Assembly (NCBI GenBank): GCA_003531345.1
Contig: DQGZ01000117.1
Span: 1 to 10,352 of the forward strand
DNA length: 10,352 nt
Reading direction: 5' to 3'
Origin: Alphaproteobacteria bacterium
GTDB lineage: Bacteria > Pseudomonadota > Alphaproteobacteria > Rickettsiales > UBA8987
Each line of letters begins with the position of its first letter. Position 1 is the first letter of the stretch. Made by a program: the position numbers and the translations under genes. Shown in pieces: positions 1 to 6,662 of this stretch. The notes below the pieces were generated by a model that saw only the letters and a program-made list of their open reading frames with translations, did not search any database and was not told the origin of the DNA.

Positions 1-474
1 GCTGGATTTTTCAAAGAACCTTATAGACTCATAGAATACTGAAAGGATTATAAGTAGAGTTATTGAAACCGCTATTAGTGTAGCGAAAATGAACTTCATT
101 TTTATGAAGCTTTCAATCCTTTCCCTAGCTTTGAATTTAGGCTTTATATAGAAGTAAGCGGCAACTGCAAAAACAGTAAGTGATATTATAAAAAAACTGC
201 CAAGTATTGTGCTTTCAATTGTTGTTGAAGAGGTTTTTTGTGCCAGTAAAAATAGAACAAAAGTGAGTAGCAGTGCAGGAACTATTGAATAAAGCAGGCT
301 TGAATATGCGTAATAAGCAGGAAGGCTGTTAAGCCTCCTATTCTCGTCTGGAGTATTCTCAGATATAATGTTGAATTTTGTGGATTGTTTATATCTGGAA
401 AATTTTGCAACAGTAAATCGATACAAAATGGCACATATGATAACGGATAATATAAATGTAACGTATATAGACAC
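1..474 (-). CDS. pstC: Phosphate ABC transporter permease PstC, N-terminal part (runs off the window edge)
   Basis: This minus-strand frame stays open for 158 codons from GTG at 474 to the window edge, so only the N-terminal part is present. PstC is one of the two inner-membrane permeases of the high-affinity phosphate importer PstSCAB. Hydrophobic segments lie at about residues 2-19, 60-79, 91-110 and 127-147. Between the first two is a polar stretch with LPAYYAY, which resembles the extended N-terminal region of alphaproteobacterial PstC. The last segment ends in VFYESIRFFEKSS, close to the FESLRFF-type motif that precedes the permease core in this family. No in-frame ATG precedes residue 126. 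GTG at 474 or TTG at 483 are the possible starts, since an in-frame TAA lies at 487-489. Neither has a clear Shine-Dalgarno sequence. The permease core, including the loop that contacts PstB, is outside the window. The name rests on remembered family motifs. Confidence 0.8.
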   Translation of the reverse strand, partial: MSIYVTFILSVIICAILYRFTVAKFSRYKQSTKFNIISENTPDENRRLNSLPAYYAYSSLLYSIVPALLLTFVLFLLAQKTSSTTIESTILGSFFIISLTVFAVAAYFYIKPKFKARERIESFIKMKFIFATLIAVSITLLIILSVFYESIRFFEKSS

Positions 475-505
475 TGTTAACAAAGGTTACTATTTCAAAA
501 AACCT

Positions 506-532
506 ACTATATTAATAAAATCCTAAACGCAA
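506..532 (-). promoter_or_regulatory. Possible sigma70-type promoter for pstC
   Basis: On the minus strand, TTGCGT (532-527) and TATAGT (511-506) are 15 bp apart and lie about 25-30 bp upstream of the candidate pstC starts. The -10 matches the consensus at 5 of 6 positions, but the -35 is weak and the spacing is short. I could not recognise a PhoB box in the 484-632 intergenic region, although pst genes are usually PhoB-controlled. In DNA this AT-rich, such matches often arise by chance. Confidence 0.25.
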
Positions 533-632
533 GGTTATATTTGGTCTATAGTGTTTTTGCACTCAATATTTATTTACAAATCGTTATTAATTACTAATAG
601 CTGAAAGCCTAACAATTAATTCTTTCTTGAAA

Positions 633-2057
633 ATGACTAGTTACCATATAAACCCAGCAATTTTGAGAGCTTATGACATAAGAGGGGAGTTTGGCAAAAC
701 CTTATTCCAGTTGGATGCTTATTTTATAGCAAAAGCATTTGCCACCAAGGTTATTCGCAAAACGGGCAATAAAAACCCTACAATAGCCATGGCTTATGAT
801 GGCAGGCTTAGCTCTCCTGAGCTTCAGGCGCAGGTTCAGAAGGGTCTGATGTCTGCTGGGGTGAATGTTGTTAATGTTGGTCTTGGCCCTAGCCCTAAAT
901 TATATTTTGCTGTCAGAAGTATGGAGCTTGATGGCGGTATAATGGTTACCGCCTCACATAACCCGCCGAAGGATAACGGCTTTAAAATGATGTATGAAAA
1001 AGCCCCCTTATTCGGTGCAGAAATAAAAGAGCTGGGCAATATGGCTGCCAGCGGTGACCTGATTGACGATATTAAACATGGAAGCGTTGAGAAAAAGGAT
1101 ATTGAGGGTAAATATATTGAAAAACTTTTAACAGCTTTTGAGGGAGGGCTTTTAAACAGCAAGAACTTGAAAGATCTCAAAATAGTTTGGGACACGGCAA
1201 ATGCCGCAGCTAGTGAGGTTACAAAAAAATTAGTTAAAAAACTTCCAAATGAGAATATCATAATAAACGGTGATATTGATGGCAATTTCCCAGCGCATCA
1301 CCCAGACCCCACCCTCGCAGAAAATCTCCAGCAATTGATAGCGGAGGTCAAAAAACATAAGGCTGACCTTGGAATAGCTTTTGATGGCGATGGTGACAGG
1401 GTAGGTGCAGTTGATGGGCAGGGTCGCATAATCTGGGGTGATCAGCTGATGACCCTTTATGCAGAAGACGTTCTTGAAAATAACTCTGGCGCTGAAATTA
1501 TTGCTGATGTTAAAGCCAGCCAGAGTTTTTTTGATGCAGTGGAAAAACTGGGGGGCAAACCACTTATGTGGAAAACAGGGCATTCATACATAAAGAATAA
1601 ACTGGCAGAGACAGGCGCGCCACTTGCAGGTGAAATGAGCGGCCATATATTCTTTGCAGACAGGTATTACGGTTATGATGATGCTGTATATGCAGCGCTG
1701 CGCCTAATAAATTATTTTGTAAAAAATAATATTAAGCCCGTTGCTGCCGTTGATAAATTGCCAAAAACCTATGCTTCAAAAGAATATCGCGTTCCCGTTG
1801 CGGAAGCCATAAAGGAAGGCATAGTTAAGGAAATAAGGGCGCAGGTCATGGCATCAAAGGCGAAAGTAATTGAGGTTGATGGTATAAGGGTAATAGAGGG
1901 CGGCGGCTGGTGGCTGCTTCGTTCTTCCAATACCCAGTCAGTACTTACTATTAGGGCGGAATCAAATTCGGAATCTGAATTGCAAAAACTTATCACAAAA
2001 ATAAATATGTTATTAAAGCCTTATCACGTTTCATTGAGTGATGACGCTGGGCATTAG
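633..2057 (+). CDS. Phosphomannomutase/phosphoglucomutase (alpha-D-phosphohexomutase family)
   Basis: This cytoplasmic enzyme of 474 residues interconverts hexose 6-phosphate and hexose 1-phosphate, feeding GDP-mannose or UDP-glucose synthesis for envelope glycans. All four family signatures are visible, numbered from the ATG: the phosphoserine loop TASHNPP with Ser108, the Mg-binding loop DGDGDR (251-256), the sugar-recognition loop GEMSGH (333-338) and the C-terminal phosphate-binding loop RSSNTQS (430-436). The length is normal for AlgC/ManB-type bacterial enzymes. ATG at 633 is chosen over an in-frame TTG at 627, and neither has a convincing Shine-Dalgarno sequence. The gene is divergent from pstC and convergent with maf, so it is probably transcribed alone. 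Whether mannose or glucose phosphates are preferred cannot be told, because GEMSGH is shared by dual-specificity members, so no gene symbol is given. Confidence 0.93.
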   Translation: MTSYHINPAILRAYDIRGEFGKTLFQLDAYFIAKAFATKVIRKTGNKNPTIAMAYDGRLSSPELQAQVQKGLMSAGVNVVNVGLGPSPKLYFAVRSMELDGGIMVTASHNPPKDNGFKMMYEKAPLFGAEIKELGNMAASGDLIDDIKHGSVEKKDIEGKYIEKLLTAFEGGLLNSKNLKDLKIVWDTANAAASEVTKKLVKKLPNENIIINGDIDGNFPAHHPDPTLAENLQQLIAEVKKHKADLGIAFDGDGDRVGAVDGQGRIIWGDQLMTLYAEDVLENNSGAEIIADVKASQSFFDAVEKLGGKPLMWKTGHSYIKNKLAETGAPLAGEMSGHIFFADRYYGYDDAVYAALRLINYFVKNNIKPVAAVDKLPKTYASKEYRVPVAEAIKEGIVKEIRAQVMASKAKVIEVDGIRVIEGGGWWLLRSSNTQSVLTIRAESNSESELQKLITKINMLLKPYHVSLSDDAGH

Positions 2058-2665
2058 ATTTTAACGTCTGATAAATATCTCTTTACAGCGCTGATGCCAA
2101 AACCCTGAATGGTTTCAGCTTTTCCATTAATTTTAGTGAACAGGTTCTTGCCATTAAGTTCAAATTTATAGCTCCCTGCGCAGCCAATGGGGTTATCAAG
2201 TTTTATATATTCTATTATCTCATCATCGTTCAAATTTTTCATGGTGAGTTCTGCTATTTCAGAATGTTCCATTATACATTCACCATTCCTATAGATGCAG
2301 GTACCGTTATTCTGTTTGTGGGTTGCGCCAGATAGTAATTTCAGGCAGGCAAAGCTTTCATCAAAATTATTACTTTTTGAAATTACCCTGCCTTCATATT
2401 CACATATCTGGTCACTGCCTATAACATATGCGTCAGGCTGCGCTGCTGAAACCGATTTTGCTTTTGCTTTTGCAAGTTCCAAGGCTTTTTTTAGCAATGG
2501 AATATCTCCCATTTGCTTTTTCAGCATGTCTTCATCGCAATCAGGTGGTAATACTGCAAAGGAAAAACCAGCATCGGAAAGCATCTGCTTTCTGATGCTG
2601 GAGGTTGAAGCTAAAATTATTCTAGGCACTATAGTTAAAGGTAAAATAGCTAAAAGTAAGTGCAA
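2054..2665 (-). CDS. Maf-family nucleotide pyrophosphatase, YceF-like
   Basis: Maf proteins hydrolyse non-canonical or modified nucleoside triphosphates to the monophosphate and pyrophosphate. This one has the N-terminal ILASTSSIRKQML substrate-binding motif (residues 17-29), the central IGSDQ motif with the catalytic-type Asp85, and NPIGCAGSYKFE (158-169). IGSDQ and the CAGS-K-E segment resemble E. coli YceF, a 7-methyl-GTP pyrophosphatase, more than YhdE, so m7GTP is the best substrate guess, unproven. The SSIRK version of the first motif replaces the common SPRR. The longest frame begins with TTG at 2665, preceded five bases upstream by AAGAG (2675-2671) that overlaps the stop codon of the upstream gene. 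A GTG at 2629 would give MPRIILAS, closer to a typical Maf start, so the first 12 residues are uncertain. It lies 8 bp after the symporter gene and is probably co-transcribed. Its stop codon overlaps that of the convergent mutase gene. Confidence 0.88.
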   Translation of the reverse strand: MHLLLAILPLTIVPRIILASTSSIRKQMLSDAGFSFAVLPPDCDEDMLKKQMGDIPLLKKALELAKAKAKSVSAAQPDAYVIGSDQICEYEGRVISKSNNFDESFACLKLLSGATHKQNNGTCIYRNGECIMEHSEIAELTMKNLNDDEIIEYIKLDNPIGCAGSYKFELNGKNLFTKINGKAETIQGFGISAVKRYLSDVKI

Positions 2666-2673
2666 CTCAACTC

Positions 2674-3960
2674 TTAGTCTTTTGAGTAATATTTCTCAAC
2701 ATCCATAAGGTTCTCAGACTTGTCAACTATCATGGTTATTGCGCAATCACCAGTGATGTTGATGGTTGTTCTTACCATATCAAGAAGCCTGTCTATCCCG
2801 AGTATAAGGCCAATACCTTCAATAGGAACGCCAATTGAATGAAGAACCATTCCCATGAATATAATAGAGCCAGAAGGAATGCCAGCCGCACCAATAGAGC
2901 CTAAAGTGCAGGTGAGAATCAATATAGGGTAAGCCGTCCATGAAAGCTCAACGCCAAATGCCTGAGCAAAGAACATAGCGCAGATACCTAAGTAAATAGC
3001 TGTTCCGTCCATATTGATACATGCACCAAGTGGTAAAACAAAATTCGCAGATTTTTCAGATACACCACATCTTTCCTGTATCTCACGCATAGCGGTTGAT
3101 AAAGTTGCTTTTGATGAACTGGTTGAAAAAGCCATTATCTGTGTTGATGCCATTTTTTTGAAGAATGGCATAGGCGATAGCCTTGCGAATAGAATAATCA
3201 AAACCCCGAATATTATGTATTGTGTAAAGCAAGCTGCAAGCACACAAACAAAAAGAATTGCTAGCTTCTGTATTACGTCAACTCCTTGAACAGCAACCAT
3301 CCATGCCATGAAGCCGAATATTGCAAGTGGTGCAAGACGAACGATAAGCTCAATCATTTTAAAGAAAACTTTGGCAAATGAATTGATAACATCACGTGCG
3401 CCTTTTGCATTATCCCCCAATGAGTTCATTATCAAACCAGTGAATATAGAGAAAACGACGATCTGTAAGTACTGGTCTTCGCTTAATGCCTTGAAGAAGT
3501 TAGTTGGGATAAGGCTCATTAAAAATTCACCAATGTGCATTTCATGGGAATTCTTGGCAGCATCAGGAAGCGCACTTGCAAGGCTGGAAACGTCAATATC
3601 CATTCCTACACCAGGTTGAAATATCAAGCCAAATGCAATGCCTAAAACCACTGCGAACATAGCGGTCATGAAATATGCTGAAACAGCCTTAACACCTATT
3701 CTTTTAAAAGTATTGGGGTCAGACATTGATGTAATGCCTGAAATAAGTGCAAAGAATATTAACGGTGCAATTACCATTTTTATCAGGTTAAAGAAAATTG
3801 AACCAATGGTACGAAAGCGCTCAGCTATTACGGCTATATTTTCTGGCGCTGCTTGAGTTTTGATTAAAATTCCCGCTATAATACCTAGTATCATACCAAG
3901 TAAAACTTGCTGCCACTGGTTAAGACCTAATATTCTGAAATCTGAAGTTTCTGCTGCCAT
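2674..3960 (-). CDS. Dicarboxylate/amino acid:cation symporter (SLC1/DAACS family), probably acidic amino acid uptake
   Basis: This inner-membrane secondary transporter of 428 residues has the SLC1 fold. The re-entrant hairpin 1 tip reads STSSSKATL (279-287), followed by the unwound TM7 motif INMDGTA (315-321), hairpin 2 AGIPSGS (359-365) and TM8 with D390, D394, R397, T398, N401 and D405. By alignment of motifs to the archaeal aspartate transporter GltPh, Asp394 is the residue that holds the substrate amino group and Arg397 the side-chain carboxylate. DctA-type C4-dicarboxylate carriers instead read DRFMSEAR here and lack the Asp. This favours glutamate or aspartate, and the retained Asp405 and NMDGT fit sodium coupling. 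This is inference from residues recalled, not aligned. The ATG at 3960 is well supported by a strong ribosome binding site. It is the first gene of a probable two-gene unit with maf. Confidence 0.92.
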   Translation of the reverse strand: MAAETSDFRILGLNQWQQVLLGMILGIIAGILIKTQAAPENIAVIAERFRTIGSIFFNLIKMVIAPLIFFALISGITSMSDPNTFKRIGVKAVSAYFMTAMFAVVLGIAFGLIFQPGVGMDIDVSSLASALPDAAKNSHEMHIGEFLMSLIPTNFFKALSEDQYLQIVVFSIFTGLIMNSLGDNAKGARDVINSFAKVFFKMIELIVRLAPLAIFGFMAWMVAVQGVDVIQKLAILFVCVLAACFTQYIIFGVLIILFARLSPMPFFKKMASTQIMAFSTSSSKATLSTAMREIQERCGVSEKSANFVLPLGACINMDGTAIYLGICAMFFAQAFGVELSWTAYPILILTCTLGSIGAAGIPSGSIIFMGMVLHSIGVPIEGIGLILGIDRLLDMVRTTINITGDCAITMIVDKSENLMDVEKYYSKD

Positions 3961-3968
3961 AATAATTA

Positions 3969-3975
3969 CTCCTCT
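3969..3975 (-). promoter_or_regulatory. Strong Shine-Dalgarno of the symporter gene
   Basis: On the minus strand AGAGGAG sits 8 bases before the ATG at 3960. It is the only textbook Shine-Dalgarno sequence in the window and fixes the symporter start. It is immediately preceded by TATAAT (3981-3976). If that hexamer were a working -10, transcription would begin inside or just before the ribosome binding site, so it is more likely part of the AT-rich leader. Confidence 0.75.
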
Positions 3976-4113
3976 ATTATATAAACATTTTTAAGATACA
4001 AGCGGTGGACAATAAAAATTTTTTTACAACTAGCAAGCATAAATTTAAAATGAAATATCACCGCACAATTATTGCAGCTAAAATAGACCGATTTTATTGA
4101 AGAATGGTTTGAT

Positions 4114-5052
4114 TTACATCAAATTAAAATAATCTCTGTATATTGCGTCACCGATGTCATTTAATTTTTGCTGTATAAGGTCAAGATATTCATGCAGACC
4201 ATAAAATTTTATTTCATGAACTGTTTTATTCTCTAACTCTTTTGATAATTCCAGAGTTTTTCTTAAAGCCTCAGATGGTCTTTCCTTATTGATCTCCTTC
4301 ACTATCTCCAAGGCATGGTCTACGCAAAAACGAATGGATCTGGGGAATGATTTATCAAGGACAAGGAAATCAATTATTTTATCATACTCAATACTGTTAT
4401 GTTTCCTTCGGTAAGGTTCAAAAGCAGAGGCTGACTTAAGCAGTGAACCCCATTGTATGTCATCATATGGGGTATTAACATAGTCCACGCTGGGTAGTAA
4501 TATGAAATACTTAACATCAAGCACGCGGCTGGTCTGGTCTGCCCGTTCAAGCAGCCTGCCCATTTTTATGAATCTCCAGCCTTCGTCACGCAATATAGTT
4601 CTGCTGGTCAGTCCTACGAACTGATGGGAAAAGCGGATAATTTTTTCAAATAGAAGTTTCAACTCTTCTTCTGATGGAGTGGTTAAACGAACCTGTTGAA
4701 GATAGTGATATATATAATTTAGCTCCTCCCACATTTCTGGTGAGATAACTGGCCTTAAGGCTCTAGCATTAAACCTTGCAGATTTCATGCAGCTCCATAT
4801 GGAGCTTACATTGTCTTCGTCAAAAATAAGGAAGTGAACAACATTTTCTTTAGAGAAATTATCACCGTATTTTTTGCTAAAATCGCCCTCAATACCAGAG
4901 GATAATATAAGTGGTGCCCATTGCTCATGGGCTTCCTCAATAGCTCCATCTAAAGCAAAATTATAAGTTGCTTCAATTATGCGGGCAACATTCTCTGCCC
5001 GCTCAATATAGCGTGAAACCCAATATAAACTTTCTGCAACTCTACTCAGCAT
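4114..5052 (-). CDS. Alpha-E domain protein (DUF403), partner of circularly permuted ATP-grasp
   Basis: This 312-residue, mostly helical cytoplasmic protein opens with the family hallmark MLSRVAESLYWVSRYIERAE, and a second conserved block RDEGWRFIKMGRLLERAD spans about residues 155-172. The length is typical. Alpha-E proteins have no established reaction. They occur next to circularly permuted ATP-grasp proteins, as here, and comparative genomics has proposed that the pair takes part in making or attaching a peptide-like compound, often with a transglutaminase-like protein and a proteasome-like peptidase. No such extra partners lie downstream in this window: the next gene on this strand is the symporter, 153 bp away. 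The ATG at 5052 matches the conserved N-terminus, but no Shine-Dalgarno is visible. The gene lies 85 bp after the ATP-grasp gene, separated by an inverted repeat array, and is probably in its operon. Confidence 0.92.
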   Translation of the reverse strand: MLSRVAESLYWVSRYIERAENVARIIEATYNFALDGAIEEAHEQWAPLILSSGIEGDFSKKYGDNFSKENVVHFLIFDEDNVSSIWSCMKSARFNARALRPVISPEMWEELNYIYHYLQQVRLTTPSEEELKLLFEKIIRFSHQFVGLTSRTILRDEGWRFIKMGRLLERADQTSRVLDVKYFILLPSVDYVNTPYDDIQWGSLLKSASAFEPYRRKHNSIEYDKIIDFLVLDKSFPRSIRFCVDHALEIVKEINKERPSEALRKTLELSKELENKTVHEIKFYGLHEYLDLIQQKLNDIGDAIYRDYFNLM

Positions 5053-5066
5053 ATTTAAAAGTTGTT

Positions 5067-5143
5067 AGTATCAGTAAATAGTATCAGTGATCAGTATCAG
5101 TGAAGCGAAATGCACTGATACTATTGACTGATACTGATCACTG
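5067..5143. repeat. Inverted array of 13-bp TATCAGT units between the ATP-grasp and alpha-E genes
   Basis: TATCAGT begins at 5069, 5082 and 5095, an exact 13-bp period. Its complement ACTGATA begins at 5114 and 5127, again 13 bp apart. Arms 5067-5089 and 5113-5135 are complementary at 22 of 23 positions (the exception is 5076/5126) around a 23-nt loop. Two other foldings compete: 5085-5101 with 5127-5143 (17 of 17) and 5093-5102 with 5113-5122 (10 of 10, 10-nt loop). The array reaches into the 3' end of the ATP-grasp gene and contains its stop codon (5138-5140). It could be a mobile palindromic repeat, an mRNA-processing or stability hairpin, or an attenuator. The sequence alone does not decide. 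It has no poly-T tract on the minus strand, so it is not a simple intrinsic terminator. Confidence 0.85.
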
Positions 5144-6571
5144 GCTTAACACCCATGTATCTTTACTTCCGCCACCCTGTGAAGAATTAACTACCAGAGA
5201 GCCTTTCTTGAGGGCAACCCTTGTAAGCCCACCATTGAGGATAAAAATATCCTTCCCATAAACAATATAGGGGCGCAGGTCAACATGGCGCGCCTGCAAT
5301 CCTTCGTCAGTAATAGTTGGAACGGTGGAAAGTGAAATAACAGGCTGGCCAATATAATTTCTTGGGTTGGCTTTTATCTTTGCTTTGAACTCGTCCAGCT
5401 CTGCTTTTGTGGCTTTAGGGCCGATTATAAGCCCATACCCGCCCGAAAGATTGGTTGCTTTAACAACCAGTTTATCAATATTATCAAGTACATATTTTCT
5501 CTCATCTTCTTTCCAGCACTGGTAGGTTGGTACATTTTTAAGTATAGCTTCCTCACCCAGATAATATTTTATTATCTCAGGTACGTAGTGGTAAACCGCT
5601 TTATCATCCGCCACGCCTACGCCTGGTGCGTTTACCAGAGCAACATTACCTGCAAGGTAGGCATCCATTATTCCTGGCACGCCAAGCAAACTGTTCTTGT
5701 TGAAATATTTGGGGTCTAAAAATTCATCATCTATTCTTCTATATATTACATCAACCTTTTTTAATCCTTTGGTTGTTTTCATGTATAATATCTTATTTTC
5801 TACCACCAAGTCACGCCCTTCAACAAGGTCAACGCCCATCTGCTGTGCAAGATATGAATGCTCAAAATATGCAGAGTTGAATATACCAGGCGTTAAAACG
5901 CAGATATTAGGTTCATGGTTATTTTCATCAGCCAGATATTTCAAACCATCAAACAATTTGCCTGGGTAATTGCTTACAGGGCGGATAGGTAGGTTGTGGA
6001 ATATTGAAGGGAAGGTTTTCTTCAAAGCGTTACGATTTTCAAGTACGTATGAAATTCCCGAAGGGCAGCGCAGATTATCCTCCAGCACATAAAAGCTGCC
6101 ATCCTTATCACGGATAAGGTCAATACCTGAAATATGTATCCATATATCCTTTGGTGGTCTGAAACCATCCAGCACTGGTAAATAAAATTCAGTATCAAAT
6201 ATAAGTGCTTCTGGCACTATTTTATCTTTGAATATCTTTTTTGCCCCGTAAATGTCTGCCACGAACATGTTAAGGGCGGTGATGCGCTGCTTTAAACCTT
6301 TTTCAATATATTCCCAGTCATTTGAGGGAACTATCCTCGGTATTATGTCAAAAGGCATTATTTTTTCAGTGGAGCGAGAGTCAGAATACACGGTGAAAGT
6401 AACCCCGAGTTGCATCAAAAGGGCCTCCGCTGCCTTCTGGCGATTGGTGAGTTCTTCATGTGAGATTGCAGATATTTCATCCACCAGTGAGCGTGAAAAA
6501 GGGCGTGGATTACCAGCGCTTAAAAGCAACTCGTCAAAAAAACCATCTATGTTATAATTTTTTATTGGCAT
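5138..6571 (-). CDS. Circularly permuted ATP-grasp protein (DUF404/DUF407 type)
   Basis: This full-length 477-residue member of the circularly permuted ATP-grasp family is predicted to use ATP to activate a carboxylate and form an amide or peptide bond. Its substrate is unknown. Conserved blocks in order are the N-terminal FFDELL (11-16), VTFTVY (57-62), PFDIIPRIVP (73-82), the acidic ISGIDLIRD (147-155) and LEDNLRCPSG (163-172), LTPGIFNSAYFEH (226-238), EGRDLVV (251-257), YRRIDDEFLD (277-286), GVADDKAVYHYVP (319-331), the glycine-rich nucleotide loop LVVKATNLSGGYG (368-380) and the C-terminal NSSQGGGSKDTWVL (462-475). No key block is missing. The ATG at 6571 lacks a Shine-Dalgarno, and a good promoter match lies so close that the mRNA may be leaderless. 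It is followed by alpha-E, its usual partner, and is divergent from the acyltransferase-HAD gene. The final codon and stop lie inside the 13-bp repeat array. Confidence 0.94.
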   Translation of the reverse strand: MPIKNYNIDGFFDELLLSAGNPRPFSRSLVDEISAISHEELTNRQKAAEALLMQLGVTFTVYSDSRSTEKIMPFDIIPRIVPSNDWEYIEKGLKQRITALNMFVADIYGAKKIFKDKIVPEALIFDTEFYLPVLDGFRPPKDIWIHISGIDLIRDKDGSFYVLEDNLRCPSGISYVLENRNALKKTFPSIFHNLPIRPVSNYPGKLFDGLKYLADENNHEPNICVLTPGIFNSAYFEHSYLAQQMGVDLVEGRDLVVENKILYMKTTKGLKKVDVIYRRIDDEFLDPKYFNKNSLLGVPGIMDAYLAGNVALVNAPGVGVADDKAVYHYVPEIIKYYLGEEAILKNVPTYQCWKEDERKYVLDNIDKLVVKATNLSGGYGLIIGPKATKAELDEFKAKIKANPRNYIGQPVISLSTVPTITDEGLQARHVDLRPYIVYGKDIFILNGGLTRVALKKGSLVVNSSQGGGSKDTWVLSQ

Positions 6572-6577
6572 TATTAA

Positions 6578-6605
6578 GTTATATTATTTTTTTTATTTAT
6601 TTCAA
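6578..6605 (-). promoter_or_regulatory. Predicted promoter of the ATP-grasp/alpha-E operon
   Basis: Read on the minus strand, TTGAAA (6605-6600) and TATAAC (6583-6578) are separated by 16 bp. Each matches the sigma70 consensus at 5 of 6 positions. Transcription would be expected to start around 6571-6572, at the ATG itself, which fits the absence of a Shine-Dalgarno sequence. The spacer contains eight As. The match could be fortuitous in such AT-rich DNA. Confidence 0.5.
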
Positions 6606-6623
6606 GGCTACACTTATCTTTAG

Positions 6624-6653
6624 TTGATTAACAAGGCGTATATGTGATATAAA
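6624..6653 (+). promoter_or_regulatory. Predicted promoter of the acyltransferase-HAD gene
   Basis: TTGATT (6624-6629) and TATAAA (6648-6653) are separated by 18 bp, and a TGA before the -10 gives the extended -10 form TGnTATAAA. The expected start point, about 6660, is only a few bases before the ATG at 6663, where no Shine-Dalgarno is seen. The transcript would be leaderless or nearly so. The minus-strand promoter on the other side lies 18 bp away, so one regulator could act on both. Confidence 0.5.
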
Positions 6654-6662
6654 CTGGTACTA

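Noticed and set aside
475..482. TGTTAACA palindrome at the pstC start as an operator.
   Set aside because: It is a single 8-bp palindrome with no second copy or Pho-box-like repeat nearby, so chance is sufficient.
836..1285. Long minus-strand open frames opposite the mutase gene (also 1230-1583 and 1769-1996).
   Set aside because: They lie wholly antisense to a gene with intact catalytic motifs, show no recognisable domain, and look like shadow frames.
4002..4064. GCGGTG (4002-4007) and CACCGC (4059-4064) form an inverted repeat upstream of the symporter gene.
   Set aside because: Only six bases pair across a 51-nt gap, with no extension and no T tract, so it is not supported as a terminator or operator.
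4079..4096. TAAAAT-agaccg-ATTTTA as a terminator after the alpha-E gene.
   Set aside because: The stem is six A-T pairs only and would not be stable enough for intrinsic termination; there is no following U tract of note.
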